DNA of 64,000 nt, from positions 186,001 through 250,000 of the forward strand of contig NZ_AOLW01000006.1 of assembly GCF_000336615.1 (NCBI RefSeq). Direction: 5' to 3'. The translations under genes and the position numbers were made by a program. Shown one piece after another: positions 8,248 through 16,044 of the stretch. How positions within the stretch are numbered: the stretch's first letter is position 1; each line of letters opens with the position of its first letter. Under the pieces are notes generated by a model, which saw nothing but the letters and a program-made list of their open reading frames with translations, was not told the origin of the DNA and searched no databases. This DNA comes from Haloarcula amylolytica JCM 13557 (GTDB lineage: Archaea; Halobacteriota; Halobacteria; Halobacteriales; Haloarculaceae).

Positions 8248-9305
8248 GCGAAGCCGCGAGCCGCGAGGCCGACACGGAGGCCCGCGACCTCCTCGAAGCG
8301 GTCGTCCGCACCCCGTCGGTCTCGCGGAACGAGACAGAGGCGGCCGAACGACTGGCGGAGTTCTTCGAGGCCCACGACCGCGAGGTGTATCTCGACGAGG
8401 TCGGCAACGTCCGCGCGCCAGCCGACGACGGCGTCCTCCTCACCTCCCACATCGACACCGTCCCGGGTGACATTCCGGTCCGCGTCGAGGAGACCGAGGA
8501 CGGCGACGTGCTGTGGGGTCGCGGCAGCGTCGACGCGAAGGGCCCGCTGTGCGCGATGGCCGTGGCCGCCGTCCGCACGGGGGCCTCCTTCGTCGGCGTC
8601 GTCGGCGAGGAGGTCGACTCCCGCGGCGCGCGCCACCTCGTCGAGGACCGCGACGAGGCCCCAGACGCCGTCGTCAACGGCGAACCCTCCGGCTGGGAGG
8701 GCATCACGCTGGGCTACCGCGGCCTGCTGGCCGGAACGTACGTCGCGACGAGCGAGTCCGGCCACTCCTCGCGCCCGGAGAACAACGCCATTCAGGACGC
8801 CATCGACTGGTGGTCGGCGGTCGACGACGAGTTCGAGACGGACGAGTGGCACCCGGTCTTCGAACGGGTCACCTGCAAGCCCGTCGACTTCAAGGGCGGC
8901 ACGTCCAGCGACGGACTGAGCGTCGAAGCGACGATGGACGTGCAACTTCGGGTCCCGCCGGAGTACAGCACTGACGAGATCCGGGAAATCGCAGACGGGT
9001 TCCTGGAGAACGGCACGGTCAACTGGGACGACAGGGTCGAACCGGTGATGCAGAGCCCCCGGACCAGCGCCGCCCGGGCGTTCCGGGCCGCGATTCGGCA
9101 GGCGGGCGGCGAGCCCACGTTGCTTCGCAAGACCGGCACCAGCGACATGAACGTCTACGCGAAGGTGTGGGACTGTCCGATGGTGACCTACGGGCCCGGC
9201 GACTCGGACCTCGATCACGCACCGAACGAGCACCTTCCGCTCGACGAGTACGACCGCTCCGTCGCGGTGCTCGAAACCGCGACCGAACGCCTGCTGGAGG
9301 ACTGA
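8244..9305 (+). CDS. argE: [LysW]-ornithine (lysine) hydrolase, M20 peptidase family
   Basis: Releases ornithine from the LysW carrier; equivalent to LysK of Thermus. M20 zinc-peptidase landmarks are HIDTVPG (residues 70-76), GRGSVDAKGP with the bridging Asp, VGEEVDSRGA with the catalytic Glu, and a late His in the DLDHAPNE segment. It is 353 residues long from the ATG at 8244, which overlaps the argD stop. An in-frame Met far upstream (7776) lies inside argD and is not the start. argF begins one base after its stop codon. Confidence 0.92.
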   Translation: MSEAASREADTEARDLLEAVVRTPSVSRNETEAAERLAEFFEAHDREVYLDEVGNVRAPADDGVLLTSHIDTVPGDIPVRVEETEDGDVLWGRGSVDAKGPLCAMAVAAVRTGASFVGVVGEEVDSRGARHLVEDRDEAPDAVVNGEPSGWEGITLGYRGLLAGTYVATSESGHSSRPENNAIQDAIDWWSAVDDEFETDEWHPVFERVTCKPVDFKGGTSSDGLSVEATMDVQLRVPPEYSTDEIREIADGFLENGTVNWDDRVEPVMQSPRTSAARAFRAAIRQAGGEPTLLRKTGTSDMNVYAKVWDCPMVTYGPGDSDLDHAPNEHLPLDEYDRSVAVLETATERLLED

Positions 9306-9306
9306 C

Positions 9307-10203
9307 ATGGACATACTCGACGTCGACGACCTCACGACCGACGAACTGGCGACCGTCCTCGACCGCGCCGCGGCCATCAAGGCCGACCACGGCGGGGGGA
9401 GCCCGAGCGACCTGCTGGATCAGCAGACGCTCGGCATGATATTCGAGAAGCCGTCGACACGAACCCGGGTCTCCTTCGAGACGGGGATGACGCAACTGGG
9501 CGGCCACGCCGTGTTCCTCGGCCCCGACGACATCCACCTGGGCCACGGCGAACCGGTCAAGGACACCGCCCGCGCGCTCGGGCGCTACGTCGATTTCATC
9601 ATGGCGCGCGTGTTCGACCACGCCGATGCCGAGGAACTGGCCGAATACGCCGAGGTCCCGGTCATCAACGGGCTGACCGACGATGCCCACCCCTGCCAGA
9701 CACTCGCCGACCTGTTGACCATTCGCGAGCAGTTCGGCGACTTCGAGGACGTGTCCGTGGCGTGGGTCGGCGACGGCAACAACGTCTGCCAGTCGTTCGT
9801 CATCGGCGCGGCGATGGTCGGTCTCGACCTCACCGTCGCCACGCCGAAGGGCTACGGCATTTCCGACGACGTGGCCGACCGCGCCGCCGCCTTCGGCAAC
9901 GCGCCCGAAACGACTCACGACCCCGACGCTGCTGTGGCTGACGCCGACGTGGTGTACTCCGACGTGTGGGTCAGCATGGGGCAGGAGGACCAGCGCGGCC
10001 GGAAACTCGAAGACTTCGAGGGGTTCCAGATCACGACGGACCTGCTGGAAGACCGGCCGTTCATGCACTGCCTGCCCGCCCACCGCGGCGAGGAGGTCAC
10101 CGACGACGCCATCGAGTCGGACAACGCCATCGTCTGGGCGCAGGCGGAGAACCGCCTGCATGCGCAGAAAGGGCTGCTCGTGTGGCTGTCTGAGCAGGCG
10201 TAG
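9307..10203 (+). CDS. argF: Ornithine carbamoyltransferase
   Basis: Forms citrulline from ornithine and carbamoyl phosphate, feeding argG. The signatures are all present: KPSTRTRVSFE (carbamoyl-phosphate site, about residue 50), HPCQTLAD, DVWVSMGQE and the ornithine-site HCLPAH. The 298 residues are at the low end of the family's 300-335. GGAGG at 9296-9300 lies 6 bases before the ATG. It is the last gene of the argW operon; a hairpin that can serve as terminator follows. Confidence 0.96.
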   Translation: MDILDVDDLTTDELATVLDRAAAIKADHGGGSPSDLLDQQTLGMIFEKPSTRTRVSFETGMTQLGGHAVFLGPDDIHLGHGEPVKDTARALGRYVDFIMARVFDHADAEELAEYAEVPVINGLTDDAHPCQTLADLLTIREQFGDFEDVSVAWVGDGNNVCQSFVIGAAMVGLDLTVATPKGYGISDDVADRAAAFGNAPETTHDPDAAVADADVVYSDVWVSMGQEDQRGRKLEDFEGFQITTDLLEDRPFMHCLPAHRGEEVTDDAIESDNAIVWAQAENRLHAQKGLLVWLSEQA

Positions 10204-10211
10204 ACCGTTCC

Positions 10212-10264
10212 GAGCGGAGCGAGGGGCGGCGTTTTCCCACCGAAAGACTCGTTTCGCTCCGCTC
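10212..10264. terminator. Hairpin between convergent argF and the PRT-HAD gene
   Basis: GAGCGGAGCGA (10212-10222) is perfectly complementary to TCGCTCCGCTC (10254-10264). On the + strand the loop holds a GTTTTC run. On the - strand a T5 run precedes the stem. It lies between two convergent genes and could end transcription from both sides. Archaeal termination depends mainly on T-runs, so the hairpin's role is inferred. Confidence 0.5.
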
Positions 10265-10278
10265 AGCAAAAACGTGGC

Positions 10279-11256
10279 CTAGAGAAACACCGACGAGGCC
10301 CGCTTGACGAAGTCCACTGGGTCTGACCTGAGCTGATCGACGTACCTGAGCGGGTCGGACTTGACGGCTTCGATGGACATCCGACCGTTTCTGGCGACGC
10401 GGGTCAGATACCCCTGCTGGAGCATTCGGTTTTGCTCCTTGCTGTAGACTGGTTTGTTCGTCTGCATAGCGATCGTTCGGGCCTGGGAGTGTGAGCTCTC
10501 GATGAACAGCTTGGCGTCCGAAGATCCGTACACCTCGGCCTTGTACTCGCCGTGGTTGCCCGCGGCGACCCGCGTAGCCTTGTCCGGGTACTGCATCATC
10601 ACCAGTTCGTCGTACTCGATTCCGTGCTCGTCGAGCCAGGCGGCGGTCTCGCTGCGATACTTCTCCAGTCGGCAGGTGACGATCTGCCCGATTTCCACCG
10701 AGGGAACACAGATCGGGTCGACAGTCGAGATAAACTCCCGGTATTTCGGCCCGTCGTCGTTCTCTTCGGGCGTCGGATCGCGACAGAGGATGCCGTCAAG
10801 GTCGACGCAGGAATCCACGAGGAAGTCGTGGTGCATCATGTTCCACTCGAATACCCTCGGGAACGGTAGGGTCTGGGCGTAGGTATCGACGAACCGCTCG
10901 GAACCCTCGTCCACGTACACAGCGCCGTAGTACACGTCCGCGGACAGATCAAACCCGTCAATGGTCGACTGCGCATCGGTCATTTCGCTCCCGGTGTAGA
11001 CGGTGTCGTCGACGACCAGTATCGTCGAGAACTCCGAGAGGTCGAACTCACCGTCGTACCGTTCCCCCGTCTGTAGGAGTCTGCCCTCCCGCAACCCGTC
11101 GATATCCGTCATCGGGAGATTGAGATGCAGCGAAAGTAAGTTTGACACTAGCATCCCGCTTCTCGGTATTCCGACGATCAGATCCAGGTCGTTTGGTAGA
11201 TCGACGATCCACTCCTGCGTATCAGCACTGAGGTGGTCGAAACTCCTGTAGTTCAT
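10279..11256 (-). CDS. Phosphoribosyltransferase-HAD hydrolase fusion protein
   Basis: The first half is a type I phosphoribosyltransferase: VGIPRSG (residues 28-34), and a PRPP-binding loop ILVVDDTVYTGSEM (79-92) with paired Asp and the TGS turn. The second half starts with a HAD-like catalytic motif VDLDGILCRDP (151-161) and continues with SSHSQARTIAMQTNKPVY, which resembles the late HAD motifs. The substrate is unknown. Fusions of this kind are known to me mainly from surface-polysaccharide gene sets, so a role in making a modified nucleotide sugar is a guess. Base composition is lower in GC than the flanking arg and thr genes, suggesting acquisition. It stands alone, convergent to argF. 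Confidence 0.7.
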   Translation of the reverse strand: MNYRSFDHLSADTQEWIVDLPNDLDLIVGIPRSGMLVSNLLSLHLNLPMTDIDGLREGRLLQTGERYDGEFDLSEFSTILVVDDTVYTGSEMTDAQSTIDGFDLSADVYYGAVYVDEGSERFVDTYAQTLPFPRVFEWNMMHHDFLVDSCVDLDGILCRDPTPEENDDGPKYREFISTVDPICVPSVEIGQIVTCRLEKYRSETAAWLDEHGIEYDELVMMQYPDKATRVAAGNHGEYKAEVYGSSDAKLFIESSHSQARTIAMQTNKPVYSKEQNRMLQQGYLTRVARNGRMSIEAVKSDPLRYVDQLRSDPVDFVKRASSVFL

Positions 11257-11698
11257 TGGTTTCTGGGATCGGGAAGTATTAGCATCCTCGTCGTAGCTCG
11301 GACACCACGAGGAGAAATGCGCTTACTTCTTTTAAAGTGACATTAGCCGGTGAGTATTAATGCTTTTGATATGTACTTCGACGAGACATTCTTATGCGGA
11401 TATAGGTGATCTGTGGCAGCTCTGGTTCGTATGAGGACAATTTCCACCCGAAACAGCACCCTTTTCGATGTATTCGGCATTGTTTCACACAGTACTAGTT
11501 ACTATTGGAATCCTGCTAGCTGGTCCCTCTAGCTGAAACAGTAACTATCCCTATATATTCGACAACTGTTCACAGGGGTCTGTTTCCCGAGCCGCTGCCG
11601 ACAGCTCGGAACCGGATGGAAGCGGACAGCGACGATTCCGTCGCGGTGAGGTTGAGGTAACGACCCAGTTTATCCGGGTTGGAATAATACAGAGGGGT
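11257..11698. other. AT-rich intergenic region, two divergent promoters
   Basis: No coding frame is convincing here. The region is much richer in A+T than its surroundings. It contains two inverted-repeat pairs: TGTTTCA (11481-11487) with TGAAACA (11534-11540), and AGTTACT (11497-11503) with AGTAACT (11540-11546). A TATATATT lies at about 11552-11559, and TTTATCC near 11669, 30 bases before the next gene. The repeats could be operator half-sites, but nothing identifies a regulator. Confidence 0.4.
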
Positions 11699-12088
11699 AT
11701 GTCTGTCAACCCCTCTCCGGACCAGTTCCACGAGCTGATGGTCGACGACGAACCGAACCTCTCGGACGTGATGGCCTGTGTTTTCGGCGTTCAGGAACAC
11801 GAAGTACGGACGTACCAGACATTGCTTGAGACTCCTGCAAGCACCGTCGAGGAACTCGCTGACGAACTCGGTCGGGACCGCTCGAACGTTAACCGGTCGC
11901 TGTCGACGCTCCGGGAGAAGGGGCTCGCGACGCGGAAACGACGGTTGCTCGACGGCGGCGGCCACGTCTACCAGTACGCCGCGACACCGCTGTCGGAGGC
12001 CCGTGAACTGATGCACGAGACCCTCGACGAGTGGACTGCCGCGGTCCACCACCGCATCGACGAGTTCGACGCCAGCCCCAGCGAGTGA
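11699..12088 (+). CDS. TrmB-like winged-helix transcriptional regulator
   Basis: Probably a DNA-binding regulator. At 129 residues it is little more than one winged-helix domain. Residues 30-80 read as helix-turn-helix (TVEELADELGRDRSNVNRSLSTL) followed by the wing (GLATRKRRLLDGGGHVYQY) and a C-terminal amphipathic helix (ELMHETLDEWTAAVHHRIDEF) likely for dimer formation. It lacks the large sugar-binding domain of full TrmB proteins. TTTATCC about 30 bases upstream suggests a leaderless transcript. It precedes thrC by 77 bases on the same strand, but a link to threonine synthesis is only a guess. Confidence 0.75.
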   Translation: MSVNPSPDQFHELMVDDEPNLSDVMACVFGVQEHEVRTYQTLLETPASTVEELADELGRDRSNVNRSLSTLREKGLATRKRRLLDGGGHVYQYAATPLSEARELMHETLDEWTAAVHHRIDEFDASPSE

Positions 12089-12165
12089 CAGCCTCCGTGC
12101 CGTGAGTGCCGGTGGTATGGCCGACAACCGTCCGACTTTTGCCCACTGGGAGCATGGTCCCGACA

Positions 12166-13545
12166 ATGGCTGACCTGCAACTCACCGACGACGTGCCGCC
12201 GGTTGCCGACGACGGCGTCTGGCTGGCCTGTATCGAGTGTGGTGAGACGTTCGCTCCCTTCGACGCGATTCGCTACACCTGCGACGACTGTGACGGTCTG
12301 CTCGAGGTCCGCTACGACGACCTGCCGACCTTCGACGAGTTCGAGGGGTCGGGGGTCTGGCGGTACAACGCCGCCCTGCCCTTCGAAGAGGGTGTCACGC
12401 TCCCCGAGGGTGACACGCCGCTGCACGAGATGCCGCGCCTGAAAGACGACATCGGCGTCGACGCGCTCCGCGTGAAACACGAGGGGATGAACCCCACCGG
12501 CTCGTTCAAGGACCGCGGCATGACCGTCGGTGTCCGGGTCGCCCAGGAGGTCGGCGTCGACCGACTGGCCTGTGCCTCGACGGGCAACACCTCCGCGGCG
12601 CTTGCGGCCTACGGCGCTCGCGGCGGGATGGAGACGCTCGTCCTCCTGCCCGCCGGGAAGGTCGCGGCCGGCAAGATCGCACAGGCGAGCCTCCACCGCG
12701 CGCGCATCCTCGAAGTCGACGGCAACTTCGACCAGTGTCTCGACATCGTGCAGGACCTCGCACAGCGCGGTGAGGCCTATCTCCTCAATTCGCTGAATCC
12801 CTTCCGTCTTGAGGGTCAGAAGACCATCGGGCTGGAGATCATGGAGGAGTTCTACGCCGACCACGGCGAGTATCCGGACCGCATCGTCCTGCCGGTCGGC
12901 AACGCCGGCAACACCGCGGCGCTGTACAAGTGCTTCCGCGAACTCGTCAAAGCCGGCGCAATCACCGAGGACCAGGTACCCAAACTCACCGGCGTCCAGG
13001 CCGAGGGGGCCGCCCCGATGGTCGAGGCCATCGAGGAAGGGTACGAGGACACCCGCCGCTGGGAGGACGTCGAGACCCGCGCGACCGCCATCCGCATCGG
13101 CAATCCGGTCAACGCGCCGAAGGCGCTGCCGGGCATCCGGGAGACCGGCGGCACCGCCGTCGCCGTCTCCGACGAAGAGATCACCGAAGCGCAGCGCGAT
13201 ATCGCCGGGGAAGGCGTCGGCGTCGAGCCGGCTTCCGCGGCCTCCGTCGCCGGCCTCCGGAAACTCCGGCGCGAGGGCGAGGTCGGTAGCGACGAGTCGG
13301 TCGTCTGCCTGACCACGGGCCACCTGCTCAAAGACCCCGAGGCGGCCGCCGAGGCCGGGAACGAGCCGGAGCCGGTCGAAAACAGCACCGAAGCCGTGCT
13401 GGACCTCATCGAAGAACCGTCGTCGGTCGCCCAGACGGTTCGCCGACAGGCGTCGAAGGCCGCCAACGCGCCGCTGGTCCCGGCGCTGGTCGCCGGCGGC
13501 CTCGGCGTCGCGTACCTCTACCGAAAGTTCCTCTCGAAGAAGTAA
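12166..13545 (+). CDS. thrC: Threonine synthase with hydrophobic C-terminal tail
   Basis: PLP enzyme converting O-phosphohomoserine to threonine. It has an N-terminal zinc-ribbon-like segment (Cys22, Cys25, Cys39, Cys42), the Schiff-base Lys115 in NPTGSFKDRGM, the phosphate-binding STGNTSAA, and VGNAGNTAALYK. The ATG at 12166 was chosen because MADLQLTDDV begins the recognisable protein; a Met 20 codons upstream gives an unrelated start. The last 30 residues are unusual: about 18 mostly hydrophobic residues (APLVPALVAGGLGVAYLY) followed by RKFLSKK, resembling a membrane anchor at the tail of an otherwise soluble enzyme. Total 459 residues, longer than the usual 400-430 because of this tail. 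Confidence 0.95.
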   Translation: MADLQLTDDVPPVADDGVWLACIECGETFAPFDAIRYTCDDCDGLLEVRYDDLPTFDEFEGSGVWRYNAALPFEEGVTLPEGDTPLHEMPRLKDDIGVDALRVKHEGMNPTGSFKDRGMTVGVRVAQEVGVDRLACASTGNTSAALAAYGARGGMETLVLLPAGKVAAGKIAQASLHRARILEVDGNFDQCLDIVQDLAQRGEAYLLNSLNPFRLEGQKTIGLEIMEEFYADHGEYPDRIVLPVGNAGNTAALYKCFRELVKAGAITEDQVPKLTGVQAEGAAPMVEAIEEGYEDTRRWEDVETRATAIRIGNPVNAPKALPGIRETGGTAVAVSDEEITEAQRDIAGEGVGVEPASAASVAGLRKLRREGEVGSDESVVCLTTGHLLKDPEAAAEAGNEPEPVENSTEAVLDLIEEPSSVAQTVRRQASKAANAPLVPALVAGGLGVAYLYRKFLSKK

Positions 13546-13684
13546 CGCCGGCGAGCGCGGTCGCAAACCGCTCCGCGGCTGTACTGATGCCTCCGGCGGA
13601 AAACTGACTGCACGGCGCTCCGTTCGATATTTTCCTGCCACCTACCCAGTAGAAATATCTATCTGCCACGGAAATAGCGAGCCG

Positions 13685-13786
13685 ATGGACGAACGGACCC
13701 GTGGTGCGACGGGAGCGCCGTACCGGACCACTGCCGTCGAGACGCCGCTTGTACTGGCGACGCCACCGGCTCGGGTGGTGCTGTGA
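13685..13786 (+). CDS. Possible 33-aa peptide overlapping the DUF4166 gene start
   Basis: ATG at 13685 to TGA at 13784-13786. The stop overlaps the GTG start of the next gene (GTGA), the arrangement used for translational coupling throughout this window. The peptide has no recognisable motif. It may be real, or it may simply be part of the upstream leader. Confidence 0.3.
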   Translation: MDERTRGATGAPYRTTAVETPLVLATPPARVVL

Positions 13787-14457
13787 CGGGCGTCTACGAA
13801 CGGGCGCTGGGCGAGGCCGCGGCCGACCTCCATCCGAAGGTCCGCGACCGCTACAGTCTCGGCCCCGACGACGGGACCGTCTGTGTCGGCCGCGGCGAGA
13901 TGGACATCACCCGCGGAACGCTGGTGCTGCCCGCGCTGTACGCGATGACGACGCAGAATATGCTGTTTCCCGAAGCCGGCGAGGACGTGCCGTTTTCGGT
14001 GACGACGGTGGCCTACACGACCGATGGCGGTCACGAGGCCATGACGACCCGCCGCGCGTTCGACTTCGGCGACACCACCCGCCTGTTCGACTCGCTGACC
14101 GTGTGGGACGCCGAGGCCGGGCGGCTGCTCGACTTCCTGGGGACCCACGGGCGAATCGCCAGTGAACTCCACCCGCGGGTCGAGGACGGTGCGCTCGTGG
14201 TGGCCGGCGGCCGGCAGTGGGCTCGGCTGGGTAATCGGTACGTTCCTCTGCCGGGGCCGCTGGCCGCCGATGTCGAGGTGCGCGACCGCTACGACGAGAC
14301 CGACGAGCGGTACCACGTCACCGCGACCGTCGAGAACGACCTCGTGGGCCACATGCTCGGCTACCGCGGGACGTTCACACAGGAGCAGACCAGCGGTGAC
14401 GGGACGCCCGACGACCTTCGAATCGTCCGCGGGCTCGACCGGCTCCCGCCGCGATGA
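13783..14457 (+). CDS. DUF4166-like protein
   Basis: A 224-residue protein of unknown function starting with GTG. Conserved-looking segments include YERALGEAAADLHPKVRDRY at the N-terminus, GRGEMDITRGTLVLPALYAM, and VENDLVGHMLGYRGTFT at the C-terminus. These fit DUF4166, a family often found next to or fused with YndJ-like membrane proteins. The next gene, overlapping by 4 bases, is just such a membrane protein, which supports the call. No enzyme motif is seen. Confidence 0.7.
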   Translation: MTGVYERALGEAAADLHPKVRDRYSLGPDDGTVCVGRGEMDITRGTLVLPALYAMTTQNMLFPEAGEDVPFSVTTVAYTTDGGHEAMTTRRAFDFGDTTRLFDSLTVWDAEAGRLLDFLGTHGRIASELHPRVEDGALVVAGGRQWARLGNRYVPLPGPLAADVEVRDRYDETDERYHVTATVENDLVGHMLGYRGTFTQEQTSGDGTPDDLRIVRGLDRLPPR

Positions 14458-15428
14458 GCGACCGCGCCGGCGGGTCCCGGCAGCCAGCGCCCGGCAGCGT
14501 CGCCCAGCCGACAATCGGGAGCATTGCCGTGGCGGACCTGAGCGCGGCGCTCGGGGCGGTGGCCTGGCTGGCGCTGACTGTCGCTGGCGAACTGACCGCC
14601 ATCGAACGGGCGCTCGCACTCGCGCCACTCGTGCTGGTCCCGCTCGCGCTCCGAACGGCGGCGACTGGGGCGTTTCAGGGGCCTGCGAACCGGTTCACGA
14701 CCACAGCCATCTGGCTTCAGCCGGTCGGCGCACTCCTGTTTGCGGTATCGCTACTCGTCCCGTCCCCGTCCCCCCTGGCCGCCGGGCTCGCAACACCGTG
14801 GCTGGCCGTCACCGGTCTCCTCGGACTCGCCGCGCTTGCACGGACGCGGGTTCGAGGCGACCTGACGCTCCCGGAGACTGCTATCGACGCCGGCTTCGCC
14901 TACGTCTCAGTCGGTGCGGTCGCACTCCTGCTCGCACATCTCGACTTGACGTTCTGGTTCGACCGCGTTATTATTCGACTGACGGCGGTCCACTTCCACT
15001 ACGCCGGGTTCGTCCTCCCGGTTGCGGCGGGACTGACCGGACGACACCTCGGTGACCGCTCGCGGGGATTCCGCACCGTTGCGGGTGTCATCCTCGTCGG
15101 CCCGGCGCTCATCGCGGTCGGCATCGCCTTCTCGCCGCTGGTGGAGGTCGTCGCAGTGAGTCTCTTCACCGTCGCCGTCGCGGCCTTCGGCGTCGTGGTC
15201 CTGCGTCGCGTCGCCCTCACCTGCCCTCGACCGCAAGGGGTCTTGCTTGGCATCGCGGCCGTGGCGCTCCCGATTTCGATGGCGCTCGCGCTCGGCTACG
15301 GGGTGTCGACGTTCACCGGCCACTCGCTGGGTCTGACGATTTCGACGATGGTCGCGCTCCACGGCTCGCTCAACGCCTTCGGGTTCGGGCTGTGTGCGAC
15401 GCTCGGGTGGCGGCTCTCGGTCCAGTGA
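14454..15428 (+). CDS. YndJ-like multi-spanning membrane protein
   Basis: A 324-residue integral membrane protein with about 9-10 hydrophobic segments. Between two of them lies a short charged loop with TAVHFHYAGFVLPVAAG, a His-rich membrane motif characteristic of the YndJ family. It is coupled to the DUF4166 gene by a 4-base overlap (ATGA), so the two products probably act together. The function is unknown; the paired histidines could bind metal or haem, but this is not demonstrated. It is convergent with the GNAT gene 6 bases downstream. Confidence 0.7.
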   Translation: MSDRAGGSRQPAPGSVAQPTIGSIAVADLSAALGAVAWLALTVAGELTAIERALALAPLVLVPLALRTAATGAFQGPANRFTTTAIWLQPVGALLFAVSLLVPSPSPLAAGLATPWLAVTGLLGLAALARTRVRGDLTLPETAIDAGFAYVSVGAVALLLAHLDLTFWFDRVIIRLTAVHFHYAGFVLPVAAGLTGRHLGDRSRGFRTVAGVILVGPALIAVGIAFSPLVEVVAVSLFTVAVAAFGVVVLRRVALTCPRPQGVLLGIAAVALPISMALALGYGVSTFTGHSLGLTISTMVALHGSLNAFGFGLCATLGWRLSVQ

Positions 15429-15434
15429 CGCCGG

Positions 15435-15833
15435 TCAGTGCTCCGCTCGCTCCGGCTCTAACCGGTAGCGCGTCGTCTCCTGTCCGTCGAACCGGGGGCC
15501 GTTTCCGGTGGAGGTGAACCCGACCGCCTCGACGGCGGCCCGGACTTCTGACTCGTCTTCCGGCAGCAGTAGCTCCACGGACATGTGTTCCCGGCGCGCG
15601 AACTCGATAGGGTCGGTCAGGAGTACTTCGCAGGCGTCGCTCGACCCGGCCAGCTGCGTTACGTGGACGGTCCCACGCTCGGCGTCGAAGCTCACGAACC
15701 CCACGATGTCGTCGTCCTCCTCGGCCACGCGGACGGTGCGGTCGTGAACGAGGTTCTGCATCACGTCCGGCGGCCCGTCGGCGAGGGCAGCCAGTCGCTC
15801 GGCGTCGTCCTCGATAGCGTCGCGGATATCCAT
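15435..15833 (-). CDS. GNAT-family N-acetyltransferase
   Basis: A 132-residue protein from MDIRDAIEDDAERLAALADG, a typical GNAT N-terminus. It continues with VRVAEEDDDIVGFVSFDAERGTVHVTQLAG (strands 2-4 of the fold) and a C-terminal GFTSTGNGPRF. The acetyl-CoA loop (R/Q-x-x-G-x-G/A) is not clearly present, so either the motif has diverged or the protein no longer binds acetyl-CoA. The Met at 15833 is preferred over one 24 codons upstream because the fold starts there. The substrate is unknown. Confidence 0.65.
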   Translation of the reverse strand: MDIRDAIEDDAERLAALADGPPDVMQNLVHDRTVRVAEEDDDIVGFVSFDAERGTVHVTQLAGSSDACEVLLTDPIEFARREHMSVELLLPEDESEVRAAVEAVGFTSTGNGPRFDGQETTRYRLEPERAEH

Positions 15834-15971
15834 GCATATGTGTGGGAACCCCACGCAAATAAACGGTGTGTCGGACGCTTCGGGTCGCGTTCGCTTCCGT
15901 AGCAATAGGTCGTCACGCGACGGACTCTGTCGGGTCCTGCCGACAGTGCGGTGTGGAAACAGATGGACACA

Positions 15972-15993
15972 GTTATCCCGAGCGACGGATAAC
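15972..15993. promoter_or_regulatory. Palindrome before aspartate kinase
   Basis: GTTATCC-8 nt-GGATAAC is a perfect 7+7 inverted repeat. It ends 9 bases before a small ATG frame (16003) and 41 bases before the aspartate kinase start. Its left half lies where a TATA box would be for transcription starting near 16003. It is a candidate operator. Confidence 0.45.
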
Positions 15994-16002
15994 GCGAGGG
16001 CA

Positions 16003-16044
16003 ATGACTCACGTACACATGGACACGGTGGTAGCATGCGCGTAG
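16003..16044 (+). CDS. Possible 13-aa leader frame overlapping aspartate kinase
   Basis: ATG at 16003 to TAG at 16042-16044 encodes 13 residues and overlaps the first 10 bases of the kinase gene. It may couple translation of the kinase or may be incidental. It contains two Thr and one internal Met, too few to argue for amino-acid sensing. Confidence 0.3.
   Translation: MTHVHMDTVVACA

Noticed and set aside
4053..9305. Lysine synthesis by the aminoadipate-LysW route
   Set aside because: The operon ends in argF and adjoins argG-argH, and an aspartate kinase is present, so arginine is the more likely product. Dual use cannot be excluded.
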